The notes beneath the pieces were generated by a model that ran no database searches, was not told where the DNA came from, and saw only the letters and a list, made by a program, of their open reading frames with translations. From assembly GCF_004000925.1 (NCBI RefSeq), contig NZ_BIME01000009.1, forward strand, positions 1-64,000: a stretch of 64,000 bases of DNA, given 5' to 3'. The stretch comes from Paenibacillus illinoisensis NBRC 15959 (lineage in GTDB: Bacteria; Bacillota; Bacilli; Paenibacillales; Paenibacillaceae). Shown here in pieces: positions 17,231-25,670 of the stretch. How positions within the stretch are numbered: the first letter of the stretch is position 1; every line of letters begins with the position of its first letter. The position numbers and the translations under genes are program-made.

Positions 17231-18154
17231 ATGCAGACCGCCCTTGCGCCAAAGTCGTCCGTACCCCGGACTTCCCGGATTGCCCGGCTTTGGCGAGACT
17301 ATGGGTGGGCGTATTTATTTATCCTGGCGCCTGTCCTGCTGTTTCTCATCTTCACCCTCTATCCGGTCCTGACCGCTCTTGTGATGAGCTTCCAGAAATA
17401 TAACATTATGAATTCAACCTGGGTTGGATTGGATAATTACGAGCGTCTGGTGAAGGATGAGACATTCTGGAAGTCGATTAAAAATACAATCATCTTCACC
17501 GTGGGTACGGTACCCGTCAATATTCTTATTACCTTTGTGCTGTCCTATTTCATCTTCCAGATGAAAAGCAAGTGGCAGACCTTTTTCAAAGCTACCTTGT
17601 ATCTGCCTGCGGTGGCATCCGGAGTAACGATTTCCATTGTATGGCTGGCCATCTTTGATCCGACCGACTCCGGGCTTTTGAATCGCTTCCTCGGCCTTTT
17701 CGGACTTGATCCGGTGATCTGGCTGGGCCAGTCGGGAACGGCACTCTTTTCACTCATCCTGATGAACTGGCTCGGATCGCATGGTGCAGGCATTATTCTG
17801 TATCTCGCAGCCATGGGAGGCATTCCGAAATCGCTGTATGAAGCAGCGGACATCGATCATGCCAGCGGATGGACCCAGTTTAGCAAAATAACCTGGCCGC
17901 TCCTTAAGCCAACCACGTTGTATCTGCTGGTTACGGGTGTGATTACATCGTTTCAGGTATTTATCTCCGTATACTTGATGACACAGGGCGGACCCAACTT
18001 CGCGACAACAACAATCGCCTATCTGATCTACGAAACGGCGTTTAAGTTCTATGAGTTCGGATTGGCATCGGCGCAGTCCTTCGTACTAGCGATTATTATT
18101 ATTGTCATCTCCGTTATCCAGTTCAAGTATTTTTCAAGTGATATTGAATATTAG
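17231..18154 (+). CDS. CUT1-type sugar ABC permease, first subunit
   Basis: 307 residues, six predicted membrane segments, MalF/UgpA type. The opening cytoplasmic stretch is followed by WAYLFILAPVLLFLIFTLYP and VGLDNYERL, and the coupling loop reads EAADIDHASGWTQFSKITWP. It pairs with the next gene to form the membrane channel. The start at 17231 sits seven bases after AGGAGAGGAGG. It lies 56 bases behind the lipoprotein gene in the same operon. Confidence 0.92.
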   Translation: MQTALAPKSSVPRTSRIARLWRDYGWAYLFILAPVLLFLIFTLYPVLTALVMSFQKYNIMNSTWVGLDNYERLVKDETFWKSIKNTIIFTVGTVPVNILITFVLSYFIFQMKSKWQTFFKATLYLPAVASGVTISIVWLAIFDPTDSGLLNRFLGLFGLDPVIWLGQSGTALFSLILMNWLGSHGAGIILYLAAMGGIPKSLYEAADIDHASGWTQFSKITWPLLKPTTLYLLVTGVITSFQVFISVYLMTQGGPNFATTTIAYLIYETAFKFYEFGLASAQSFVLAIIIIVISVIQFKYFSSDIEY

Positions 18155-18198
18155 GGATTTTGATATTTTGGATCTAGCATCCGGGGGTGAACAAATCT

Positions 18199-19032
18199 AT
18201 GAAATCAACTCAGAAAAGGACGCTGCTTGTCGTAGCCTCCATTCTGTTGGTCGGTTGGGCACTGGTGACCATTATTCCGATGTACTGGATGCTCGTCGGT
18301 TCGGTGCAGGACACCACGATGTCTGCCTCTTTCAAACCGCAGATGATTCCAGAGCAGCTGTCGCTGTCACCATATGAACGTTTTTTTGCAAAAACCGATG
18401 CGTGGCGCTGGCTGTACAACTCGCTGCTGATCTCGGTCATTCTGACCGTGACAAATGTGTTTTTTGCCTCCCTCGCGGGATACGCGTTTGCCAAACTGAA
18501 ATTTCCGGGAAGTCAGGCCGTATTCTGGGTTTTGCTTGGCACGATGATGATTCCGGCTCAGGTGACGCTGATTCCTCTGTACATCCTGATGGTCAACGTT
18601 TTTGACCTGGGGGATACGTATACGGCAATCATTCTGCCTGCTGCTGTTAGCGTGGGCAACATCTTCTTAATGAAACAGTTCATGTCGACACTGCCGACAT
18701 CGCTGATTCATGCAGCTCGCATTGACGCATGCAGCGAGTTCGGCATCTTCTGGAAGGTAATTCTGCCCATGGCGAAGCCGGGGATTGCCGTGCTTGCCAT
18801 TTTCACCTTTGTGGCTTCATGGAATGAATTTTTTTGGCCGTTCCTGATTACCAACTCCAATGAAATGAGAACCATTCAGGTGGGGCTGGCTTCGTTTGTA
18901 TTTGCCGAATCGACCGATTTTGGTGCCATGATGGCGGGGGCGACGATTGGAGCTCTGCCCATGATTATTCTGTTCTTCTCATTGCAGCGCTACTTCCTGC
19001 AGGGGATTACGATCGGTGCGGTTAAAGGCTAA
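18199..19032 (+). CDS. CUT1-type sugar ABC permease, second subunit
   Basis: 277 residues, six predicted membrane segments, MalG/UgpE type. Features include IIPMYWMLVGS, AGYAFAKLKFPG, and the coupling loop HAARIDACSEFGIFWKVILP followed by SWNEFFWP. The ATG at 18199 follows GGGGGTGA at eight bases; the in-frame GTG at 18187 overlaps that site and is less likely. It is immediately followed by the ATPase gene, giving a complete importer. Confidence 0.92.
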   Translation: MKSTQKRTLLVVASILLVGWALVTIIPMYWMLVGSVQDTTMSASFKPQMIPEQLSLSPYERFFAKTDAWRWLYNSLLISVILTVTNVFFASLAGYAFAKLKFPGSQAVFWVLLGTMMIPAQVTLIPLYILMVNVFDLGDTYTAIILPAAVSVGNIFLMKQFMSTLPTSLIHAARIDACSEFGIFWKVILPMAKPGIAVLAIFTFVASWNEFFWPFLITNSNEMRTIQVGLASFVFAESTDFGAMMAGATIGALPMIILFFSLQRYFLQGITIGAVKG

Positions 19033-19082
19033 GGTTAACTCGCATGTTGAGGACAAGCGACAACGTAAAGGGGGATCTACCT

Positions 19083-20192
19083 ATGGCACGCGTGGAGTTT
19101 CGCCAAGTGCGCAAAGAATTCAAAGACGATCATAAAGGAACGTTCACGGCTGTGGCCGGCTCGGACTTTGTTATAGAAGATAAGGAATTCGTCGTGTTTG
19201 TTGGTCCTTCGGGCTGTGGAAAAACAACATCACTGCGAATGATCGCCGGTCTGGAGAAGCAAACGAGCGGGGATATTGTAATTGGTGATCGGGTCGTCAA
19301 CGACCTGCATCCGAAGGACCGGGATATTGCAATGGTATTTCAGGATTATGCACTCTACCCGCACATGACCATTCGGGAAAATCTGTCCTTTGGCCTGAAA
19401 AATCTCAAAAAGCCAAAATCCTATATTGATGAGCAGGTGCAGAATGCTGCTTCCATTCTTGGGCTTGAGGCTATGCTGGAGCGCAAGCCGCGTGAACTGT
19501 CTGGTGGTCAACGCCAGCGGGTAGCGGTGGGACGGGCGATTGTCCGTGATCCGCAGGTATTCTTGTTCGATGAACCTCTGTCCAATCTGGATGCGAAGCT
19601 GCGTGTGCAAATGCGTGTAGAACTGGGTGAGCTTCACAAGCGGCTTGGTGCTACCATTGTTTATGTCACGCATGATCAGGTGGAAGCCATGACACTCGGA
19701 GAACGAATCGTGGTCATGAATCATGGCGACATTCAGCAGGTAGCCTCGCCGAAAGAGCTGTATGCGAGTCCTCGCAACATGTTTGTTGCCGGATTCATTG
19801 GTTCTCCTGCCATGAACTTCATTGATGCTCAAATTGAGGGAACGCAGGTTGTGGTGGACGGAGCATCCTTCACCTTACCGGAGGATATGCTTGTCCGACT
19901 GCAAAGCCATCAGGGTAGACGAGTGATTCTTGGTCTGCGCCCAGAGCATATCTTTGGAGATGATGTCGCACCTAATATTCCAACAGACCATATGCTGCAG
20001 GCTCGTGTTCAGGTTGTGGAGCATCTGGGCTCGGAAAATCTGGTGTACTTTCACCTTGGTGCTCGTACCGTAACGGCCAAAGTACATCCAGAGACGCATG
20101 CGTACGTCGGCATGGATAAAAACTTCGTGCTGGACTTGCGAAAAGCGCATTTTTTCGATCCGGAGACAGAGCTGGCCATCGGCCGGGAGTAG
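19083..20192 (+). CDS. Sugar ABC importer ATPase (MsmX/UgpC type)
   Basis: 369 residues. Walker A GPSGCGKTT, Q-loop FQD, signature LSGGQRQR, Walker B FLFDEPLSNLD and H-loop THDQVEAMTL are all intact, and the C-terminal third is an OB/TOBE regulatory domain (GLRPEHIF). Many Bacillales sugar importers share one MsmX ATPase encoded elsewhere; here a dedicated copy sits in the operon, so the importer should be self-contained. The ATG at 19083 follows AAAGGGGGA at seven bases. Confidence 0.92.
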   Translation: MARVEFRQVRKEFKDDHKGTFTAVAGSDFVIEDKEFVVFVGPSGCGKTTSLRMIAGLEKQTSGDIVIGDRVVNDLHPKDRDIAMVFQDYALYPHMTIRENLSFGLKNLKKPKSYIDEQVQNAASILGLEAMLERKPRELSGGQRQRVAVGRAIVRDPQVFLFDEPLSNLDAKLRVQMRVELGELHKRLGATIVYVTHDQVEAMTLGERIVVMNHGDIQQVASPKELYASPRNMFVAGFIGSPAMNFIDAQIEGTQVVVDGASFTLPEDMLVRLQSHQGRRVILGLRPEHIFGDDVAPNIPTDHMLQARVQVVEHLGSENLVYFHLGARTVTAKVHPETHAYVGMDKNFVLDLRKAHFFDPETELAIGRE

Positions 20193-20239
20193 CCAAGTAA
20201 GAACGATTCGAAGGAACGGTAAGAAAGGGGAGATGCGGG

Positions 20240-20953
20240 ATGCGCAAATTAAGTGAGGTGCTGGTCAGATCCGGGGTGGAGATCTACCGCGACATTATTC
20301 CTGTGGCCTTGTTCAGTGTAGCCAGCTCGTTGGTTCTGGTTCCCATTTTGATGCTTGCTCCGCTGCCGATCGCGATCATGCTGCTCGCTGTAATCTATAT
20401 GCCCATTGTGTTCGGTGTTTGTTACACCGTACATCACAGGCTGGAACGGAAGGAACGTCGTAATGGACCTCGGGATTTGTGGGCAGGCACCTTGAAGGGG
20501 ATTGTACCTGGTGGTGCAGTAGGTATCCTCATTGCTGTGCTGGGCTTCATCCTGTGGTCAACCTGGTGGTATTACGGCGAACAGGGCGGCATGCTGGGGA
20601 CGGCTGTGAGTGTATTCCAAACGTTCTTCGTACTCATGGCCCTGATGTCACAGTTCTATACCTGGCAGCTTGTGCTGCAAAAGGACATGGGTATCATCCA
20701 GGCAATGGGGGAAAGCGTGAAGCTGTTCTTTCGCCATCCAGGGTATACGATGGGAGCTTGTTTTCAAGCTATATGTCTGACAGCATTACTCGGTCTAACT
20801 GTGGTTGGTTTCGGAGCGTTATTCGCAGGCATGTTCGCCATCTATCAGCATAAGGTTGCGCAAAATGTACTTGAGCCTCAAGAGGAACCCAACATGTCTG
20901 CTGGCAATGATCATCAACATGCGGGGTGGATGAGTCAGGAGAATGCGGGATGA
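20240..20953 (+). CDS. YesL/DUF624-like membrane protein
   Basis: 237 residues with about five hydrophobic segments, an RLERKERR basic loop and a hydrophilic C-terminal tail. Similar small membrane proteins (YesL, DUF624) are often encoded beside sugar importers and YesM/YesN genes in Bacillales; their function is unknown. The assignment is by layout and is tentative. It follows the ATPase gene by 47 bases and its stop overlaps the namZ start (ATGA), so it is translated with the muropeptide enzymes. Confidence 0.6.
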   Translation: MRKLSEVLVRSGVEIYRDIIPVALFSVASSLVLVPILMLAPLPIAIMLLAVIYMPIVFGVCYTVHHRLERKERRNGPRDLWAGTLKGIVPGGAVGILIAVLGFILWSTWWYYGEQGGMLGTAVSVFQTFFVLMALMSQFYTWQLVLQKDMGIIQAMGESVKLFFRHPGYTMGACFQAICLTALLGLTVVGFGALFAGMFAIYQHKVAQNVLEPQEEPNMSAGNDHQHAGWMSQENAG

Positions 20954-22131
20954 GCAGAGGGGCTATTGTAAGAACAGGACTTGACCGATTGTTCGAGGGG
21001 GAGTCTCACCCGTGGTTGCTGGGGGGTTCCCGCATTGGTCTGATAACGAATCCAACCGGCATTACGTCTGATTTTGTCTCTTCAGTGGAGGTGTGTGCCG
21101 GATTGTCAGATGCGGAGCTGGCGGCATTGTATGCCTGTGAACATGGATTGGACGGTGAGCTTCAGGCAGGAGTCCGATTCGGGGATACGGTGCATCCGCG
21201 TCTGGGGATCCCTGTGTTCAGTCTCTATGGAGAACACAAGAAAGTGACCCCATCCATGCTCGCCGGAGTGGATACCGTGCTGTTCGACATTCAGGATATA
21301 GGCGTTCGCTACTACACATATGCCTCAACCTTATTTCAAATGATGGAAGCCTGTGCTGAAGCAGGCAAACGCATGTTGGTGCTGGATCGTCCCAATCCGC
21401 TTGGCGGGGAGGCAGTGGAAGGCGGGGTGCTGAGTGCGGGATACGAATCACTTGTCGGTGCCTGGCGTATTCCGATCCGCACTGGATTAACAGTCGGTGA
21501 GCTGGCCCTAATGGTGAACAGCCAGGCCGATGTTCCATGTGAACTTGACGTCATCACGATGGACGGATGGAAGAGAGAATTTCTTTTTACGGATACGGGA
21601 CTGCCCTGGATGCTCCCCTCGCCAAATGTACCTACCTTAAATACGGTACAGGTATATCCGGGTACTTGCCTGTTTGAAGGTACCAATGTGTCGGAGGGGA
21701 GGGGAACGACCATCCCGTTCGAGTGGATTGGAGCACCGTGGATCGATGGGCATCAGCTGGCTGCACGATTTCGGAGTTATGGGTTGAAGGGGGTACATGT
21801 GCATCCTGTGTACATGTCTCCGACGTTCTCCAAGCATGCAGGTGAGTTATGCGGCGGCATTCGACTTTTTATTACGGATAGCAGCGAATTCCAGGCTGTG
21901 GAAACAGGACTCGTTCTACTGCATGAGCTTGCTTCGCTCTATTCCGAGGAATTCCACTGGTTGGAGCCGCCGCGGCCTGGTTCGAGGTATTTTATTGATT
22001 TGTTGACAGGAGGCAAGGAAGTCAGGGAAGGGATACATATCCAAGAGAAATTATTCGATTTGGTTGAAACATGGAATGCGCAGGCGAAGGAATGGGGAGA
22101 GCGGCGCAAGCCGTTTTTGTTGTATCCATGA
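20950..22131 (+). CDS. namZ: Exo-beta-N-acetylmuramidase NamZ (DUF1343)
   Basis: 393 residues. NamZ (YbbC in Bacillus subtilis) releases MurNAc from the non-reducing ends of peptidoglycan fragments. Family motifs are present: IGLITNPTG, CEHGLDGE near residue 63, FDIQDIGVRYYTY near 112, LDRPNPLGG, SPNVPT and EGTNVSEGRGT. The B. subtilis enzyme is exported, but this one begins MSRGAIVRTGLDRLF with no hydrophobic signal, so it is predicted to be cytoplasmic. The ATG overlaps the previous stop (ATGA) and has AGGAG eight bases upstream. Confidence 0.93.
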   Translation: MSRGAIVRTGLDRLFEGESHPWLLGGSRIGLITNPTGITSDFVSSVEVCAGLSDAELAALYACEHGLDGELQAGVRFGDTVHPRLGIPVFSLYGEHKKVTPSMLAGVDTVLFDIQDIGVRYYTYASTLFQMMEACAEAGKRMLVLDRPNPLGGEAVEGGVLSAGYESLVGAWRIPIRTGLTVGELALMVNSQADVPCELDVITMDGWKREFLFTDTGLPWMLPSPNVPTLNTVQVYPGTCLFEGTNVSEGRGTTIPFEWIGAPWIDGHQLAARFRSYGLKGVHVHPVYMSPTFSKHAGELCGGIRLFITDSSEFQAVETGLVLLHELASLYSEEFHWLEPPRPGSRYFIDLLTGGKEVREGIHIQEKLFDLVETWNAQAKEWGERRKPFLLYP

Positions 22132-22188
22132 GAGGTGCATTGATGCGATGCCTAATGAGGGATGATATTCGTCGTGAGGAGGCGCGGA

Positions 22189-23874
22189 ATGACGGGGCTA
22201 CTGGAGCAGTACCAACATAAGCTGGCAAGAATGACTTTGCGTGAAAAAATTGGACAGATGCTGCTGTGCGGTTTTCATGGTACCGAAGCAGCTGGAGATG
22301 TAGAATGCCTGCTTCGTACGTATCCGATTGGAGGCGTAATTTATTTTGCGCGTAACATCGAGTCGCCAGAGCAGGTAGAACGGTTATCTGCCGGGTTACA
22401 GGGGATTGCAGCTAAAAGCGGTCAACTCCCACTCTGGATATCCATCGATCAAGAGGGGGGCATGGTAGCGCGGATCACGAACGGGATTACTCTGATGCCG
22501 GGACAGATGGCCATTGCCGCGGCGGGTTCCAACGAAAAGGCGTATGAAGCAGCATATATTAGTGGGCTGGAGTTGAAATCGATGGGAATTAACATGAATT
22601 TTGCTCCGGTCCTCGATATCAACAATAATGCGGCAAATCCGGTTATAGGAGTCCGATCGTTTGGTGAATCACCTCAATCCGTCGCAGACTACGGTGTGAA
22701 GACCATCGCGGGGCTTCAGGGGGCAGGTATTGCCGCGACGGCGAAACACTTCCCCGGTCATGGAGATACAGATACGGACTCTCATCTGGATCTTCCCGTA
22801 ATCATGCACGACAGAGAGCGGGTGGAACGGGTGGAGCTCGTTCCCTTCCAGGCTGCGATAGCAGAAGGAGTGGACGCCATAATGTCCGCCCATATTTATT
22901 TTCCGGCCCTGGAACCAGAGAGGCTTCCGGTGACGCTGTCGCATACCGTACTGAGCGGGCTGCTGCGGCAGGAGCTTGGATATGAGGGGATCATTGTAAC
23001 AGATTGCATGGAGATGAATGCCATCGCTGTTCATTATGGTACGGTTGAAGCTGCGGTGATGGCTGTTGAAGCAGGAGCCGATCTTGTACTTATCAGCCAC
23101 ACAGCTAAGCTTCAGGCGGAAGCCTTCGAAGCATTGGAAGCAGGAGTGAAGAATGGACGGATCAGCGAAAAACGCATTGATGAATCGGTTGCCCGCCTGC
23201 TGATGTACAAGGAGAAGCATGGACTGTTGGAGATAAAAATGCACACAGATGATGAAGTGGCTAGTGGCGGGTCTGAACGTTCATTATCCAAGGTAGGGAA
23301 TGATCAGACATCATCAAATGAGCAGCTGGAGCGCAACAGTCTGCAGCATCAAGAGGTTGCGAGGCACATTAGTGAGAGGAGCATCACGCTGGTGCAAGAC
23401 CAGCTGGATATGCTTCCGCTGAAGCCGGAACGAACACTGGTGATTACTATTGCTGCATCGGTGACAACCATCGCCGACGAGCAGCTTAGCCAAGCTGATA
23501 CGCTTGGTTCTGCTTTGGCGAGACATGGACTTGATGTTATCGACTTAACCGTAACCCCGGAGGACGTTGCGCTTTCATCTGCCCGCCTGCTTCAGGCTGC
23601 GGAAGAGGAGAGCATCAGGCAGATCGTGGTGGGTACCTATAATGCGAGCAGTCCTTCAGGTGACCCGCAATGCCGGCTAATCGGCTGGCTTCAGCAGTTG
23701 GGTAAACCGCTGGCTGTTGTAGCGCTGCGGAGCCCCTATGATCTGCAGGCTCTTCCGGACGTGAAAGTCTATGTAGCGGCTTACGAAAGCCGTCCGCTTG
23801 CCATGGATAGTGCCGCCAGAGCAATGATGGGGCATATCCCTTTTGCCGGAAAGCTTCCCGTAAATCTGATATAA
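22189..23874 (+). CDS. nagZ: Beta-N-acetylglucosaminidase NagZ (GH3)
   Basis: 561 residues. NagZ removes non-reducing GlcNAc from GlcNAc-MurNAc(-peptide). The GH3 barrel shows KHFPGHGDTDTDSH (186-199), supplying the Asp/His acid-base pair, and IVTDCMEMNA with the nucleophile Asp272. A second, less conserved domain (about 390-561) is present as in Gram-positive two-domain NagZ. There is no signal peptide (MTGLLEQYQHKLARM), unlike the exported B. subtilis enzyme, so it should act on imported fragments. The ATG follows GAGGAGG. Last gene of the importer-namZ-nagZ operon. Confidence 0.94.
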   Translation: MTGLLEQYQHKLARMTLREKIGQMLLCGFHGTEAAGDVECLLRTYPIGGVIYFARNIESPEQVERLSAGLQGIAAKSGQLPLWISIDQEGGMVARITNGITLMPGQMAIAAAGSNEKAYEAAYISGLELKSMGINMNFAPVLDINNNAANPVIGVRSFGESPQSVADYGVKTIAGLQGAGIAATAKHFPGHGDTDTDSHLDLPVIMHDRERVERVELVPFQAAIAEGVDAIMSAHIYFPALEPERLPVTLSHTVLSGLLRQELGYEGIIVTDCMEMNAIAVHYGTVEAAVMAVEAGADLVLISHTAKLQAEAFEALEAGVKNGRISEKRIDESVARLLMYKEKHGLLEIKMHTDDEVASGGSERSLSKVGNDQTSSNEQLERNSLQHQEVARHISERSITLVQDQLDMLPLKPERTLVITIAASVTTIADEQLSQADTLGSALARHGLDVIDLTVTPEDVALSSARLLQAAEEESIRQIVVGTYNASSPSGDPQCRLIGWLQQLGKPLAVVALRSPYDLQALPDVKVYVAAYESRPLAMDSAARAMMGHIPFAGKLPVNLI

Positions 23875-23955
23875 CATCTAATCAGTTGTTCATCAAATGC
23901 ACTTCATACAGTAGAGGAGTTAATCTCCCAACGGTAACATGGCATTACCTAAACG

Positions 23956-23986
23956 AAAGAGACGACCCTAAGGGGCCGTCTCTTTT
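23956..23986. terminator. Bidirectional terminator after nagZ
   Basis: AAAGAGACG...CC pairs with GG-CCGTCTCTTT, ending in TTTT on the plus strand and AAAG/CTTT on the other. It separates nagZ from the convergent serine hydrolase gene. Confidence 0.8.
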
Positions 23987-24002
23987 AATGCGTATAAACC
24001 AA

Positions 24003-25361
24003 TTATTGCAATTTCAATGCTTTGGCTGTGCGCACTTCTACTTCATCCATCAAAGAGGTCATATCCATACCCGCATGATTACCAAGCAGAATAATTGTTA
24101 CGTCGTCAGATAGATTACGAGAGAAGGCTGTGGCAAAACCGCCACCGCTGCCATTGTGGAAGACGGTACGATTATCGCCGTTCTCCTTGAGAATCCAGGC
24201 GTAGCCGTAATTTTTGTCCGAATAGGGCTTGTACATCTGTTCAATTGTCTCTTGACTCAGGATCTGATCGGTGTACAGTGCGCGGTCCCATTTGAGCATA
24301 TCGTCAACCGTCGAATAGATCGTCCCTGATCCCGATTGTGACACGTAATAAGGAGCAGGCACCCACTTGTTATTTTCTGCGACGAAACCACTAATGGTTT
24401 TGACCTTACGTGATGCCTCACCCGAGTTTTTCATGCCGAGCGGCTTCAGAATCGTTTGTTGAACATAGTCGGCATAACTCATGCCGGATACCTGTTCAAT
24501 GACATAGGCTAGCAGCACATAGCCGCTATTGCTGTAGAGATAGGCAGTGCCCGGTTCGAACTTCAGCGTTTTGTGCCGGATCTCCTCTACCGTTTCTTCC
24601 AGTGAGGTTCCCTCACCCCGGCCAAATGCAGACGGAAGCCCGGAAGTTTGAGATAACAGCATGTGCAGAGTCATCTCGTCACCTTTCGGAATACCAGAGA
24701 TGTATTTGGAGATGGGATCTTCTACATTCAGCTTGCCATCTTCCGCGAGGCTGAGAATGGAAGCTGCTGTGAAGGATTTGCTCAGTGAAGCGATTCTTGT
24801 CTTCTGGTCCGGGCGGTTCAGCGTTTTCTCATCGGCCAGTCCATATCCTTGACGAAGCAATACTTCACCATTGCGGGCAATTAGGGCCATGCCAGGGAAT
24901 TGGACCTCACGTAAATAAGCATCCACGCTGGTCACTTCCTTGTCCAGCAAACTGACTTTGTCCGTTTGGATGTTCACGCTCATCTGACCCGATGAGGTGC
25001 GGCCGACTTTAATATCGGCTTTCAGGGCATTCGCCATAGGACGGACAGGTACCCTAAGCGTTCCGTTAACCGTACGGGATTTCACGCCTGCATCCAGGCG
25101 AACATGGTTGACCTTAATCGAGTTGCTGCCGGCCTGGTGAACCAAAGTATCACTTCCGACGGTGATGGTAGCCGTTTTGGTACGATTATCCCATTTCAAG
25201 GAACCCTTCACCGACTGGACGACATCCCTAAGGGGTACGTATGTTGATCCGTTATAGATCTGAGGTGTATTCTTCCAGGATTGTGGTTCGCCATTCACTT
25301 CAATAAGAACTGCTTGCGTGTTCTGTGCAGCCGATATGGATGTGCTGAATTGTCCCAGCAC
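24003..25361 (-). CDS. Secreted serine beta-lactamase-family hydrolase with copper-amine-oxidase-N-like domain
   Basis: At least 452 residues. A wall-associated copper-amine-oxidase-N-like region (about 15-130, with YVPLRDVVQS and LRVPVRPMANAL) precedes a class C beta-lactamase/DD-peptidase-like domain with catalytic SLSK (192-195), a YSNSG motif and HNGSGGG. In B. subtilis the murQR-nagZ-namZ cluster contains AmiE, an amidase of this same hydrolase family; this gene may be its counterpart, though a DD-peptidase or esterase is equally compatible. The coordinates begin at the first ordinary start (GTG), but the same frame upstream encodes a good signal peptide (LSLFRILLAFILVAGPVLG) behind AAGGAG with no ATG/GTG/TTG; ATC at 25457 or ATT at 25463 may be the real start. 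Confidence 0.82.
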   Translation of the reverse strand: MLGQFSTSISAAQNTQAVLIEVNGEPQSWKNTPQIYNGSTYVPLRDVVQSVKGSLKWDNRTKTATITVGSDTLVHQAGSNSIKVNHVRLDAGVKSRTVNGTLRVPVRPMANALKADIKVGRTSSGQMSVNIQTDKVSLLDKEVTSVDAYLREVQFPGMALIARNGEVLLRQGYGLADEKTLNRPDQKTRIASLSKSFTAASILSLAEDGKLNVEDPISKYISGIPKGDEMTLHMLLSQTSGLPSAFGRGEGTSLEETVEEIRHKTLKFEPGTAYLYSNSGYVLLAYVIEQVSGMSYADYVQQTILKPLGMKNSGEASRKVKTISGFVAENNKWVPAPYYVSQSGSGTIYSTVDDMLKWDRALYTDQILSQETIEQMYKPYSDKNYGYAWILKENGDNRTVFHNGSGGGFATAFSRNLSDDVTIILLGNHAGMDMTSLMDEVEVRTAKALKLQ

Positions 25362-25627
25362 CGGCCCTGCAACCAGAATGAACGCGAGCAGAATACGAAA
25401 CAGGGATAAATAGGCCTTGGAAACCGATTGAGGCTCGTGAGGCGATCTGCGTGTGATTTGAATCCTCTCCTTCCAAACTTTTCATGAATAACCAGCTTAA
25501 AATATTGTAAACGATCTCGCGAAGAGGGTCAAAATGGATGGAGAACAAGAGAATAGAAGTGCCTAACAAAAATAATAGAATTTCGATGATATTTAGTATT
25601 CATACATAATGTTTTCATGATGTTCGT

Positions 25628-25634
25628 CCGATAA
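25628..25634 (+). promoter_or_regulatory. Possible sigma-D (flagellar) -10 element
   Basis: CCGATAA matches the -10 consensus of sigma-D motility promoters and lies 36 bases upstream of a chemoreceptor gene, the kind of gene sigma-D drives. The -35 (TAAA) is weak here (TAAT at about 17 bases), so this is tentative. Confidence 0.4.
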
Positions 25635-25670
25635 AAAGAAAGGTGAAGATGATGATGGGGGATAGTTAAT

